This document shows positions 57,031-64,000 of a stretch of 64,000 bases of DNA, one piece after another (positions within the stretch are counted from its first letter, which is position 1; each line of letters begins with the position of its first letter). Both the position numbers and the translations under genes were made by a program. A model generated the notes under the pieces. It was not told the DNA's origin and did not search any database. It saw only the letters and a program-made list of their open reading frames with translations. Location: positions 890,001 through 954,000 of the forward strand of contig NZ_AP017368.1 of the NCBI RefSeq assembly GCF_002355955.1. The letters are read 5' to 3'. The DNA comes from Candidatus Desulfovibrio trichonymphae. GTDB taxonomy: Bacteria > Desulfobacterota > Desulfovibrionia > Desulfovibrionales > Desulfovibrionaceae.

Positions 57031-57520
57031 GGTGATTTCCGCTTCGGGCGCACGCCCTTTATCGTCTATCTGGCCTTTTTAAACGCTTTTGTTCCCCTTT
57101 CGACAGATCTCTATCTCACCGCGCTGCCGAGCATGATAGCGGTCTTTGACTGCCCGCGCGCGCTCGTTGACCTCACCATCAGCGGCTTTATGCTCTGCTT
57201 TGCCCTGTCCATGCTCGTATGGGGCCCGTTGAGCGACAAATACGGCCGCAAGCCAGTACTCGCCGCAGGTCTGGGCGTGTATGCCGCAGCCTCGCTCGTC
57301 TGCCTTTTTTCCGTCAGCATATATACTCATTGCCGGGCGCATCCTGTAGGCGGCGGGCAGCGGAGCCGTGTGCTCCGTTTCCATGGCAATCGTCAAAGAC
57401 GCATTCAAGGGATGGGAGATGGAAAATGCGCTTGTGTGGATGCAGAGCATCAGCACCATAGCGCCCATGCTGGGAGCGGGCATGCTGAGGCTGACCTCGT
57501 GTCGGTTGCGGCGCGGCAGA
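57031..57520 (+). pseudogene. Bcr/CflA-type MFS drug transporter remnant
   Basis: The first three membrane segments of a Bcr/CflA family transporter are readable. Frame one gives NAFVPLSTDLYLTALPSM, FMLCFALSMLVWGPLSDKYG (the loop 2-3 motif) and ends near 57328. The next frame continues AGRIL-stop-AAGSGAV then SMAIVKDAFKGWEMENAL to STIAPMLGAG. There is thus one frameshift near 57325 and a TAG (57336-57338) where glutamine is expected. The remaining nine segments are absent; sequence similarity ends at about 57490 and lysC begins from the other strand. No start codon is preserved. Confidence 0.85.
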
Positions 57521-57581
57521 AACGGTTCAGCCGGCGCAGGTATTCCGTGCATTTTTCAGAAAAAAGGCAATCTGCCCCAGC

Positions 57582-58799
57582 CTATGTCCAGTCAAGGCCA
57601 AAGGTGTCGTGCAGAATGCGCACGGCAAGTTCCACGTATTTTTCCTGAATCAGGATAGTAATTTTTATTTCCGAGGTGCTGATCATCAAAATGTTGATGC
57701 CTTCCTGAGTCAGTGCCGCAAACGCTCTAGCCGCAACGCCCGAATGATTGCGTATTCCCACGCCGATGACCGAAACCTTGGCCACATTCACGTCGTGCAC
57801 CACCTTCGACATCCCTATTTTCGGAGAAATCTCCGCCATGATACCCAATGTCTGCTGCAAATCCCTGCGGGAAATGGTGAAGGTGATATCCGTATGCCCG
57901 TCAAGGCTGGTGTTTTGCACAATCATGTCAACAAGCACGTCTTTTTCGGAAAGCGGGCAGAAAACGGCAGCCGCGACGCCAGGCACATCGAGCACATCAT
58001 GCAGGGTAACGCGGGCCTGATCTTTATCATACGCAATACCTGAAACGAGCAGTGCTTCCATGCTGGAATCCTCCTGAGTGACAAGCGTGCCGGGATCATC
58101 GTCAAAGGTGGAGCGAACACGCACAGCCACCTTGTATTTTTGGGCAAACTCCACAGAGCGGATATGCAGAACTTTTGCGCCCATGCTGGACATCTCAAGC
58201 ATTTCATTGTAGGCGATACGGTCTATTTTGCGTGCTGTGGAGCATATATTGGGATCTGTCGTGTACACGCCGTTCACATCTGTATAGATTTCGCATTCCA
58301 CAGAGCCGAGGGCGGCGGCCAGAGCCACTGCCGACGTGTCCGAACCGCCACGTCCAAGTGTTGTGACGCGTTTGTCTTCCGTGCATCCTTGAAAGCCAGC
58401 GACAACAAGAATGTCATATTGTTCCAGCCAGCCGCGCAGGGCTTCACTGTTGATCGCGCGAATGCGCGCGCAACCGAAACTGTCGTCAGTGACAATAGGT
58501 ATCTGGCTCCCCAGCAGGGAACGCGCGCGAATGCCCATATCTTTGAGCAGCATGGTGAAAAGACTGATGGAAACCTGCTCGCCGGTGGAAACAAGCACAT
58601 CGCATTCCGCCTTATCCGGCGTTGGCGACCATTGCCCGGCAAGCGCCAGCAGATTGTTTGTGTCCCCGGCCCTTGCCGAGAGCACAACAATAATTCTGTC
58701 AGCGCGCTGGAGGCCATTTAAAACTTTGTCACGCACTTTTTCCATGCGCTCCAGCGTGGCTACGGAAGTGCCGCCGAATTTTTGCACGAGAATTTGCAT
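57582..58799 (-). CDS. lysC: Aspartate kinase
   Basis: A 405-residue enzyme phosphorylating aspartate at the head of lysine, threonine and methionine synthesis. The kinase domain opens QILVQKFGGTSVA and includes STGEQVSISL and LGRGGSDTSAVALAAALG. Two C-terminal ACT domains (about 265-405) provide allosteric feedback (SVIGVGIRNHSGVAARAFAA). The ATG at 58799 gives the family N-terminus. An in-frame ATG 14 codons upstream (58841) has a better AGGAG ribosome site and may be the real start. No lysine riboswitch is seen upstream. Confidence 0.96.
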   Translation of the reverse strand: MQILVQKFGGTSVATLERMEKVRDKVLNGLQRADRIIVVLSARAGDTNNLLALAGQWSPTPDKAECDVLVSTGEQVSISLFTMLLKDMGIRARSLLGSQIPIVTDDSFGCARIRAINSEALRGWLEQYDILVVAGFQGCTEDKRVTTLGRGGSDTSAVALAAALGSVECEIYTDVNGVYTTDPNICSTARKIDRIAYNEMLEMSSMGAKVLHIRSVEFAQKYKVAVRVRSTFDDDPGTLVTQEDSSMEALLVSGIAYDKDQARVTLHDVLDVPGVAAAVFCPLSEKDVLVDMIVQNTSLDGHTDITFTISRRDLQQTLGIMAEISPKIGMSKVVHDVNVAKVSVIGVGIRNHSGVAARAFAALTQEGINILMISTSEIKITILIQEKYVELAVRILHDTFGLDWT

Positions 58800-59092
58800 A
58801 GCTGTATCCACTCTGTCCATGATCCTGCAGGGGAACGGCATGGGGTCTCCTGCACATGAGGGCGTGTATTATCCCGACAAACAGCCGTTTGTCCACAATC
58901 TGCGTCGGATTTCGCCGGCATATCGGCTGATTGAAATTTCAGCAATTAGATACTAGTAATCAATTGTTTTTACTTGGTAAAAATATCAAAAACATCACAA
59001 AGGTAAAACTCTCATCCACCGCAAAGAACAGGGCCGGACAGGGATTCTTCCAAACCATCCAGATAGGTGCGCAGGCCATGGTGGATAACAGC

Positions 59093-60172
59093 CTACAAAA
59101 TCCGGACGCCATCCTCTTCTACCAACACAGTGTATTCCAGGCGCACGCCTCCCCAGTCGGGATAATAGAGGCCAGGCTCCACGGTGACGACCATGCCGGG
59201 CGCGAGTGCGCGCTCACTACGCGGACTGAGGGAAGGCGCTTCATGCGTTTCCAGGCCCACGCCGTGCCCAAGGCCGTGGATAAAAGCTTTTTCCTCTCCG
59301 GCCTTTTCAAACACAGCACGGGCCAGAGCATAGACATCCCGTCCGGTCATGCCGGGGCACATCGTTTCCAAGGCCGCCTCCTGCGCATCGCGTACCAGCG
59401 CAAACGTGCGCGCGAAACGTGAATACAACGGCCCGTACTCATCGCCTGCCCAGAAAGTTCGCGTCTGATCTGAGCAGTAATTTTGCACACGGCAGCCCAC
59501 ATCAACAAGCACAGGATTGTGCTCCACAATCCTGTCCGCCCCAGGTATCGCATGCGGCAGCGCCGCATTTTTGCCTGTTGCAGCAATAACGGCAAAGGCC
59601 AGTTCGTCCGCGCCGTTCTCCCGAAAAAAACGTTCAATGGCCCAACTTATCTCGGCCTCGCTTTTGCCGGGCTGCACCTCGCCCTCCACCCAGGCAAGCA
59701 GCCTGTGATTGAGTGCGAAAGATTGCGCGAGCGCCGCCTGTTCCTCCAACCCCTTGACAAGGCGCAGTTCTTCCACAAGGCCGTCCGCTGCCTCCAGAAA
59801 CAGACCTCCGGCCGTGCCGAGCGCACGGGCAAAGGCAAAGCTCACGTCGTCCGCCTCCAGACCGACGCGTGAGCCGCAACGCTTGAGCAGACGGGCTGTA
59901 TCCCCGGCAGCGTCCGAACCGTATTGAAAAACACGCTCAGTCTCCCACAGGCAAGCGGCAGCGTCCACATAGCGGGAATCGGTAGCAAGCCAGTCCCGCC
60001 CGTCAACGGTAATCACAAGCCGCCCGGCGCTCTCGTTACGCTGTGGATCGTGCAATTCAAATCCGGAGAGATAAAAACGGTTGGCGGCGTTACTGACCAA
60101 TAGTACGTCGAGACCACGCGCGCGCATGGCGCGGCGCAGCCGTTCCCGACGGTCGGCGAAAATATTTTCCAT
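59093..60172 (-). CDS. Xaa-Pro aminopeptidase (M24 family)
   Basis: A 359-residue pita-bread metallopeptidase removing N-terminal residues next to proline. After a creatinase-like N-domain (1-130), the metal ligands are visible in order: VDVGC (D), SDQTRTF (D), HGLGHGVGLETHE (H), VTVEPGLYYP (E) and RLEYTVLV (E). Length is typical of the short prokaryotic type. The ATG at 60172 is 16 bases after the secA stop; a GTG at 60199 overlapping secA is an alternative. It is probably cotranscribed with secA. Confidence 0.93.
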   Translation of the reverse strand: MENIFADRRERLRRAMRARGLDVLLVSNAANRFYLSGFELHDPQRNESAGRLVITVDGRDWLATDSRYVDAAACLWETERVFQYGSDAAGDTARLLKRCGSRVGLEADDVSFAFARALGTAGGLFLEAADGLVEELRLVKGLEEQAALAQSFALNHRLLAWVEGEVQPGKSEAEISWAIERFFRENGADELAFAVIAATGKNAALPHAIPGADRIVEHNPVLVDVGCRVQNYCSDQTRTFWAGDEYGPLYSRFARTFALVRDAQEAALETMCPGMTGRDVYALARAVFEKAGEEKAFIHGLGHGVGLETHEAPSLSPRSERALAPGMVVTVEPGLYYPDWGGVRLEYTVLVEEDGVRIL

Positions 60173-60188
60173 AATAAAAAACCACTCC

Positions 60189-62708
60189 CTAACGCCCACA
60201 ACACTTTTTATATTTCAGGCTGCTGCCGCAAGGGCAGGGATCGTTACGACCTACACGGGGCGCTGCCCTGACAGGCTCACGCGCCGCCTCCTCTCCCCCG
60301 CCCGAGTAAGAAAGCCCCGTCGCCGAATCTTCCTTGTGACGGTATTCCCGAGTTACGTTCTCCGCTGCTTCAACTGCCGGCGCTTCTACACGCAAACGCG
60401 TCAGCACACGAAAAACGCTCTCCCGGATGTGAAACAGCGTCTCCTGAAACATGGCAAAACCTTCACGCTTATATTCCAACTTGGGGTCTTTCTGCCCATA
60501 ACCACGCAGGCCAATGCCGTCGCGCAGGGCGTCCATGTTGCGCAAATGCTCTTTCCAGCAGCGGTCCAGCCCTTCCAGCAGAAAATAACGCTGCACGCCT
60601 GTCCAGCTTTCGCCGGTATCAGCTTTAAGCATCTCCAGCATGCGCCGCACATGTCCCTCGCACTCTTCGCGGGAGGGCAGAGCGGCATTTTCCGGCAGCA
60701 CCCGATCAAGGTTGAATATCTCGCGCAGACGCGCCAGCACGGCTGCCTCCTGCTCCGCGTCAGGCCCGGCATTGCCGAGTTGTGCGTATTCATTGTCAAG
60801 CACGTCGCCAAAAAATTCGTCCACAACAAAGTCAAGAACCTCCTCCACCATCAGATCACGCCGAAGAGCATAAATCACTTCACGCTGTTGGTTCATGACA
60901 TTGTCATAATCAAGCAGGGTCTTGCGTATTTCAAAGTGGTGGGCTTCCACGCGCTTTTGCGCCCTCTCGACCGCGCGGGAAACCATGGCATTTTCAATGG
61001 ATTCTCCATCGCGCAAGCCGAGTTTTTCCATAAGGCCCTTGATTCTGTCCGAGCCGAACAGACGCATAAGATCATCTTCAAGCGAAAGATAAAAACGCGA
61101 AGACCCCATGTCGCCCTGACGGCCCGAACGGCCGCGGAGCTGATTATCTATGCGGCGGCTCTCATGGCGCTCCGTACCCAGAATGTGCAGTCCGCCGATA
61201 TCCGGCACTCCTTCGCCAAGCACAATATCCGTACCGCGTCCGGCCATGTTGGTGGCAATAGTCACCCTACCCTTTTGCCCGGCCTGTGCCACGATTTCCG
61301 CCTCTTTTTCATGCTGTTTGGCGTTCAGTACATTGTGCGGGATGTTCAGCTTCGCGAGACGGTTTGAAAGCATTTCCGAAGTTTCAATAGAAATGGTGCC
61401 CACAAGCACGGGCTGCCCTTCTTTGTGGATGTCGGCTATGGCGGCCGTAATGGCGTCAAATTTCTCCTGACGGCTGCGATAGATCATGTCGGGATAATCT
61501 TTGCGTATCATGGGCTTGTTGGGCGGAATGCACACGACCTCAAGATTGTATATCTGCTGAAATTCCACAGCTTCTGTGTCCGCCGTGCCTGTCATGCCCG
61601 AGAGTTTGCCGTACAGACGAAAGTAGTTCTGAAAGGTGATGGAGGCGAGCGTCTGATTTTCCGCGGCCACGGTCACATGCTCCTTGGCCTCCAAGGCCTG
61701 ATGCAGGCCGTCGGAGTAACGGCGGCCATCCATAAGCCGACCGGTGAACTCGTCCACAATGACCACATGGTCGTCCTTGACGATGTAGTCCACATCGCGC
61801 CTGAAAATTCTGTGCGCTTTCAAAGCCTGCAATACGTGGTGCTGCAGGGTAATGTTGGCGGGATCAAACAAATTTTCTACCTTCAAAAGCTCTTCACACC
61901 GGGAAACGCCCGCATCCGTCAGCATGGCGGTGCGGGTTTTTTCGTCTATGCTATAATGTACCGGCTCAAGCTTGCACACGAGCTCGTCCACCATACGATA
62001 CATGCCGACGGACTCATCGGAAGCTCCGGAGATGATCAGCGGGGTGCGGGCCTCATCTATAAGAATGGAGTCCACCTCGTCCACAATGGCGAAGTTGTGG
62101 CCGCATTGCACAAGCTGGTTGGCATAGAATTTCATATTGTCGCGCAAATAGTCGAAACCAAATTCATTGTTTGTGCCGTAGGTGATGTCCGCGTTATAGG
62201 CGGCCGCTCGTTCGTTGTCGTCCAGATCGTGCACAATGACGCCGGTTGTCAGACCGAGAAAATGATAGATTTTACCCATCCATGCCGCGTCACGCCTTGC
62301 CAGATAGTCGTTGACCGTAACCACGTGCACGCCCCTGCCGGAAAGCGCGTTCAGCACAGCGGCCAGCGTTGCCGCCAGAGTTTTGCCCTCGCCTGTTTTC
62401 ATTTCGGCGATTTTGCCCCAGTGCAGTGTTATGCCGCCCACAAGCTGCACGTCATAGTGGCGCAAGCCGAGCGTACGGCGCGAGGCCTCGCGCGTGAGGG
62501 CAAATACTTCCGGCAACAGGCTGTCCGGCGTGGCATTGTTGTCCTTAATCTCCTTCCGAAAAGCGTCTATACGGACGCGAAAATCTGAGTCGGCAAGAGC
62601 CTGCGCTTCCGGTTCCAGCGCGTTGATGCGCTCGACCAACGGACGCAGGCGGCGCAGAAAGCGCTCGTTCCTGCTGCCGAAAATTTTTTTAAATAAAAAA
62701 GAAAACAT
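60189..62708 (-). CDS. secA: Preprotein translocase ATPase SecA
   Basis: An 839-residue motor driving Sec-dependent export. [20 protein letters not shown] (86-105) leads into the Walker A GEGKT. The DEVD box region [17 protein letters not shown] and the second nucleotide-binding half with [10 protein letters not shown] are present. The C-terminal zinc-binding tail [16 protein letters not shown] binds SecB or the ribosome. The length is normal. It is the only Sec component in the window and is needed for the several exported proteins encoded here. Confidence 0.98.
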   Translation of the reverse strand: MFSFLFKKIFGSRNERFLRRLRPLVERINALEPEAQALADSDFRVRIDAFRKEIKDNNATPDSLLPEVFALTREASRRTLGLRHYDVQLVGGITLHWGKIAEMKTGEGKTLAATLAAVLNALSGRGVHVVTVNDYLARRDAAWMGKIYHFLGLTTGVIVHDLDDNERAAAYNADITYGTNNEFGFDYLRDNMKFYANQLVQCGHNFAIVDEVDSILIDEARTPLIISGASDESVGMYRMVDELVCKLEPVHYSIDEKTRTAMLTDAGVSRCEELLKVENLFDPANITLQHHVLQALKAHRIFRRDVDYIVKDDHVVIVDEFTGRLMDGRRYSDGLHQALEAKEHVTVAAENQTLASITFQNYFRLYGKLSGMTGTADTEAVEFQQIYNLEVVCIPPNKPMIRKDYPDMIYRSRQEKFDAITAAIADIHKEGQPVLVGTISIETSEMLSNRLAKLNIPHNVLNAKQHEKEAEIVAQAGQKGRVTIATNMAGRGTDIVLGEGVPDIGGLHILGTERHESRRIDNQLRGRSGRQGDMGSSRFYLSLEDDLMRLFGSDRIKGLMEKLGLRDGESIENAMVSRAVERAQKRVEAHHFEIRKTLLDYDNVMNQQREVIYALRRDLMVEEVLDFVVDEFFGDVLDNEYAQLGNAGPDAEQEAAVLARLREIFNLDRVLPENAALPSREECEGHVRRMLEMLKADTGESWTGVQRYFLLEGLDRCWKEHLRNMDALRDGIGLRGYGQKDPKLEYKREGFAMFQETLFHIRESVFRVLTRLRVEAPAVEAAENVTREYRHKEDSATGLSYSGGGEEAAREPVRAAPRVGRNDPCPCGSSLKYKKCCGR

Positions 62709-62725
62709 GCGGTTCCTTCAATATT

Positions 62726-63023
62726 TCATGCGTCGGCAGGAAGGCCCTGAGAACGGTATACATTGCGTTTGTTGCACAGCGTGCGCACGAAAATGCCCAG
62801 CAGTTCCGCGGCATGCGCGCAATTCCCGACCATAGCTTCAAGACCTTTGATAATCGTGAGCTTTTCCACTTCGTGCAGGGGCATCACCGAGCCGGCCAGC
62901 AACCTTGCTGCAACCATTGAGATTTTCTGTCAGATCGATCTCACAGCCCGCGTCTCGCAACGACGGAGAAATGGCTGCCACGGCTCTGGCCGGCGAGAGA
63001 AACAACAATCGGCGCGTAGACAT
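62726..63023 (-). pseudogene. Sigma-54 response regulator reduced to its two ends
   Basis: From the ATG at 63023 about 28 residues resemble the first strand and helix of a receiver domain (STRRLLFLSPARAVAAISPS, then LRDAGCEIDLTENL). The sequence then shifts frame and continues directly as a C-terminal Fis-type helix-turn-helix: VMPLHEVEKLTIIKGLEAM and AAELLGIFVRTLCNK. The phospho-acceptor region and the whole AAA+ sigma-54 activator domain, about 380 residues, are missing. One large internal deletion explains it. Even the helix-turn-helix has drifted (NCAHAAELLG for the usual NRTxAAELLG). It lies immediately upstream of secA, 18 bases away. Confidence 0.8.
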
Positions 63024-63074
63024 TTTACTCTTGTAACGCGTCACACCATACAATGCAACAGCCGTCTTTCACGC

Positions 63075-63251
63075 ATGAAAACCCATATCGCGGATAAAAC
63101 GCCCTATGATAACAATTCACTGCGCTTTGATCCGCAAGATTTATTCCGATTGAAGGAATGTGAATGTTGTTTTGACCACAAGAAAGAGAGATTATACAAA
63201 ATGGTACTAAACATGTTCAGGGAAAATCCTTCAGCCAAGCATGACCAATAA
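63075..63251 (+). CDS. Hypothetical 58-residue ORF
   Basis: A small open frame from ATG at 63075, charged, with two adjacent cysteines (ECECCFDHKKE). No ribosome site, motif or family is recognised. It lies in a stretch full of broken frames and may be debris. Confidence 0.25.
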   Translation: MKTHIADKTPYDNNSLRFDPQDLFRLKECECCFDHKKERLYKMVLNMFRENPSAKHDQ

Positions 63252-63410
63252 TTTTAAATGATGACTCGGTTATTTGCCAACTTCAGGTTCAATGGGAATA
63301 TCTCTGAACTCTTATCATTGCCAGGGCGAAACACTCCAAGGCTATTGCCCCTTGCCTGAAGCCGCCCTCCGGGTTAAAGTCTTTTTGAGTGGAGCGGAGA
63401 TGATGCTGAT

Positions 63411-63851
63411 ATGATGAAAGACGCAAGGAAAACAATAGGCAATGTGATTGACAAGCAGAGCGTCGCATACTTCTTCCATACGCGCAGCCCAATACAGGAA
63501 AAACTCGAAAACCTGCATTTATTTTTGCGACAGGAAATTTTTCGGGGCGTTATGTTGAAAGGCGCCATGAAATACTGAAGGATGCTGTCAACAAGGACAT
63601 GCGCCGAACTACGGCGACTACCGCTTCAAGGTTGACGAGCGGCAAAACAGATGGATGCTCATAGCAGGTGCCTGCTGCGACAGCAGGTCAACCGCGCCCA
63701 TAAAAATCCAGCAGGACGTTAGTGTCTGCGCAATCGCTGGACAAAGGGCAAATCCTGACCTTCAAGATCACGGCCATCAGGCGTATCTGGTGCTGATTGA
63801 AAGGGCAGTCGGAACAAACGGCGTTGAACAACATAGCGTGAAGGAGCGCGT
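63411..63851 (+). pseudogene. Unidentified broken gene before the RNase II-like gene
   Basis: Protein-like pieces occur in order but in different frames. A 55-residue piece from 63411 (AYFFHTRSPIQEKLENLHLF then GVMLKGAMKY) stops at 63578. A second frame (about 63575-63605) gives KDAVNKDMRR, and a third (about 63605-63850) gives NYGDYRFKVDERQNRWMLIA and AYLVLIERAVG. They read like one gene with two or more indels. I cannot name the family. The last piece runs into the ribosome site of the following gene. Confidence 0.4.
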
Positions 63852-64000
63852 ATGCCTGATTGCGTGCGATACCCTGCACCGGGCTGTATTGTGGAATACA
63901 TGGAGGGCAATGCCCCCCAGATCGCCATGATCACAGAAGAATCCGGAGGGCATCTGCGTCTGTTGCTGCCCAACCGGCGCGAAATGCGCCTGAACGCCGC
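63852..64000 (+). CDS. RNB-family ribonuclease (RNase II-like), N-terminal part
   Basis: An ATG at 63852 with AAGGAG eight bases upstream opens a frame that runs off the window end (at least 49 residues). The start resembles the N-terminal RNA-binding part of RNB-family exonucleases in Desulfovibrio: PAPGCIVEYMEGNAPQIAMI, then LRLLLPNRREMRL. The catalytic domain is outside the window, so the assignment rests on the N-terminus only. Confidence 0.55.
   Translation, partial: MPDCVRYPAPGCIVEYMEGNAPQIAMITEESGGHLRLLLPNRREMRLNA

Overview
The window looks like a chromosomal segment of a Desulfovibrio-type sulphate-reducing deltaproteobacterium. The support is a dissimilatory-type sulphate adenylyltransferase (sat) next to ssb, a fused AccA/AccD carboxyltransferase beside a separate biotin carboxylase, a clpB/dnaJ-like pair, and family versions of MutL, SecA, LysC and TypA. 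The genes are moderately GC-rich with long antisense shadow frames. The window also holds about nine broken genes, several of them small internal-deletion remnants only a few hundred bases long. That pattern fits a host-restricted or endosymbiotic lineage undergoing genome reduction, such as the termite-gut Desulfovibrio symbionts. The species-level placement is inference from memory of these families; no search was run.

Layout. 1-5.5 kb (minus): a ZapB-like coiled-coil protein, glmU, clpB and a CbpA-like dnaJ. 5.5-6.2 kb: wreckage of an integrase-like segment and a DUF4391 gene spread over three frames. 6.6-14.8 kb (plus): a tightly overlapping MdtABC-like RND efflux operon ending in thyX, then an iron-dependent alcohol dehydrogenase remnant. 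15.2-18.1 kb (minus): gpsA, a CopZ-like metal chaperone, a type I restriction remnant in which the HsdM N-terminus is joined to what looks like the HsdR C-terminus, an AT-rich gap and tRNA-Leu(UAA). 18.3-26.2 kb (minus): mutL, ribF split by a 12-base homopolymer, a small conserved protein, a DEAD-box RNA helicase, a BMP-family binding protein and typA. 26.4-34.3 kb (plus): biotin carboxylase, carboxyltransferase, a biotinyl-like protein, a small protein, ssb, sat, a strong terminator and a VKOR-thioredoxin-like membrane protein. 34.3-37.8 kb: an AT-richer autotransporter with a consensus-like promoter, a leader ORF carrying an (AC)10 tract, and internal tandem repeats. 37.8-50 kb: an AsmA-like protein, a small membrane protein, a radical SAM pseudogene, an oligopeptide-binding protein, a SWIM-SNF2 helicase and a degenerate-GGDEF/TPR protein. 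50.3-62.7 kb (mostly minus): an EndoQ-UvrD fusion, a U32 peptidase-family protein, a nucleotide-sugar epimerase, an MFS remnant, lysC, an M24 aminopeptidase and secA. 62.7-64 kb: a sigma-54 regulator collapsed to its two ends, unidentified broken frames and the start of an RNase II-like gene.

How it fits together. Core functions (cell wall precursor, protein quality control, DNA repair, translation GTPase, fatty-acid precursor synthesis, sulphate activation, Sec export) are intact. Defence (type I restriction, DUF4391 gene), regulation (sigma-54 activator), transport (MFS) and accessory metabolism (alcohol dehydrogenase, radical SAM) have decayed. The points most worth checking are the autotransporter locus with its repeat-bearing coupled leader and recombinogenic passenger, the homopolymer-split ribF, and the EndoQ-helicase fusion.
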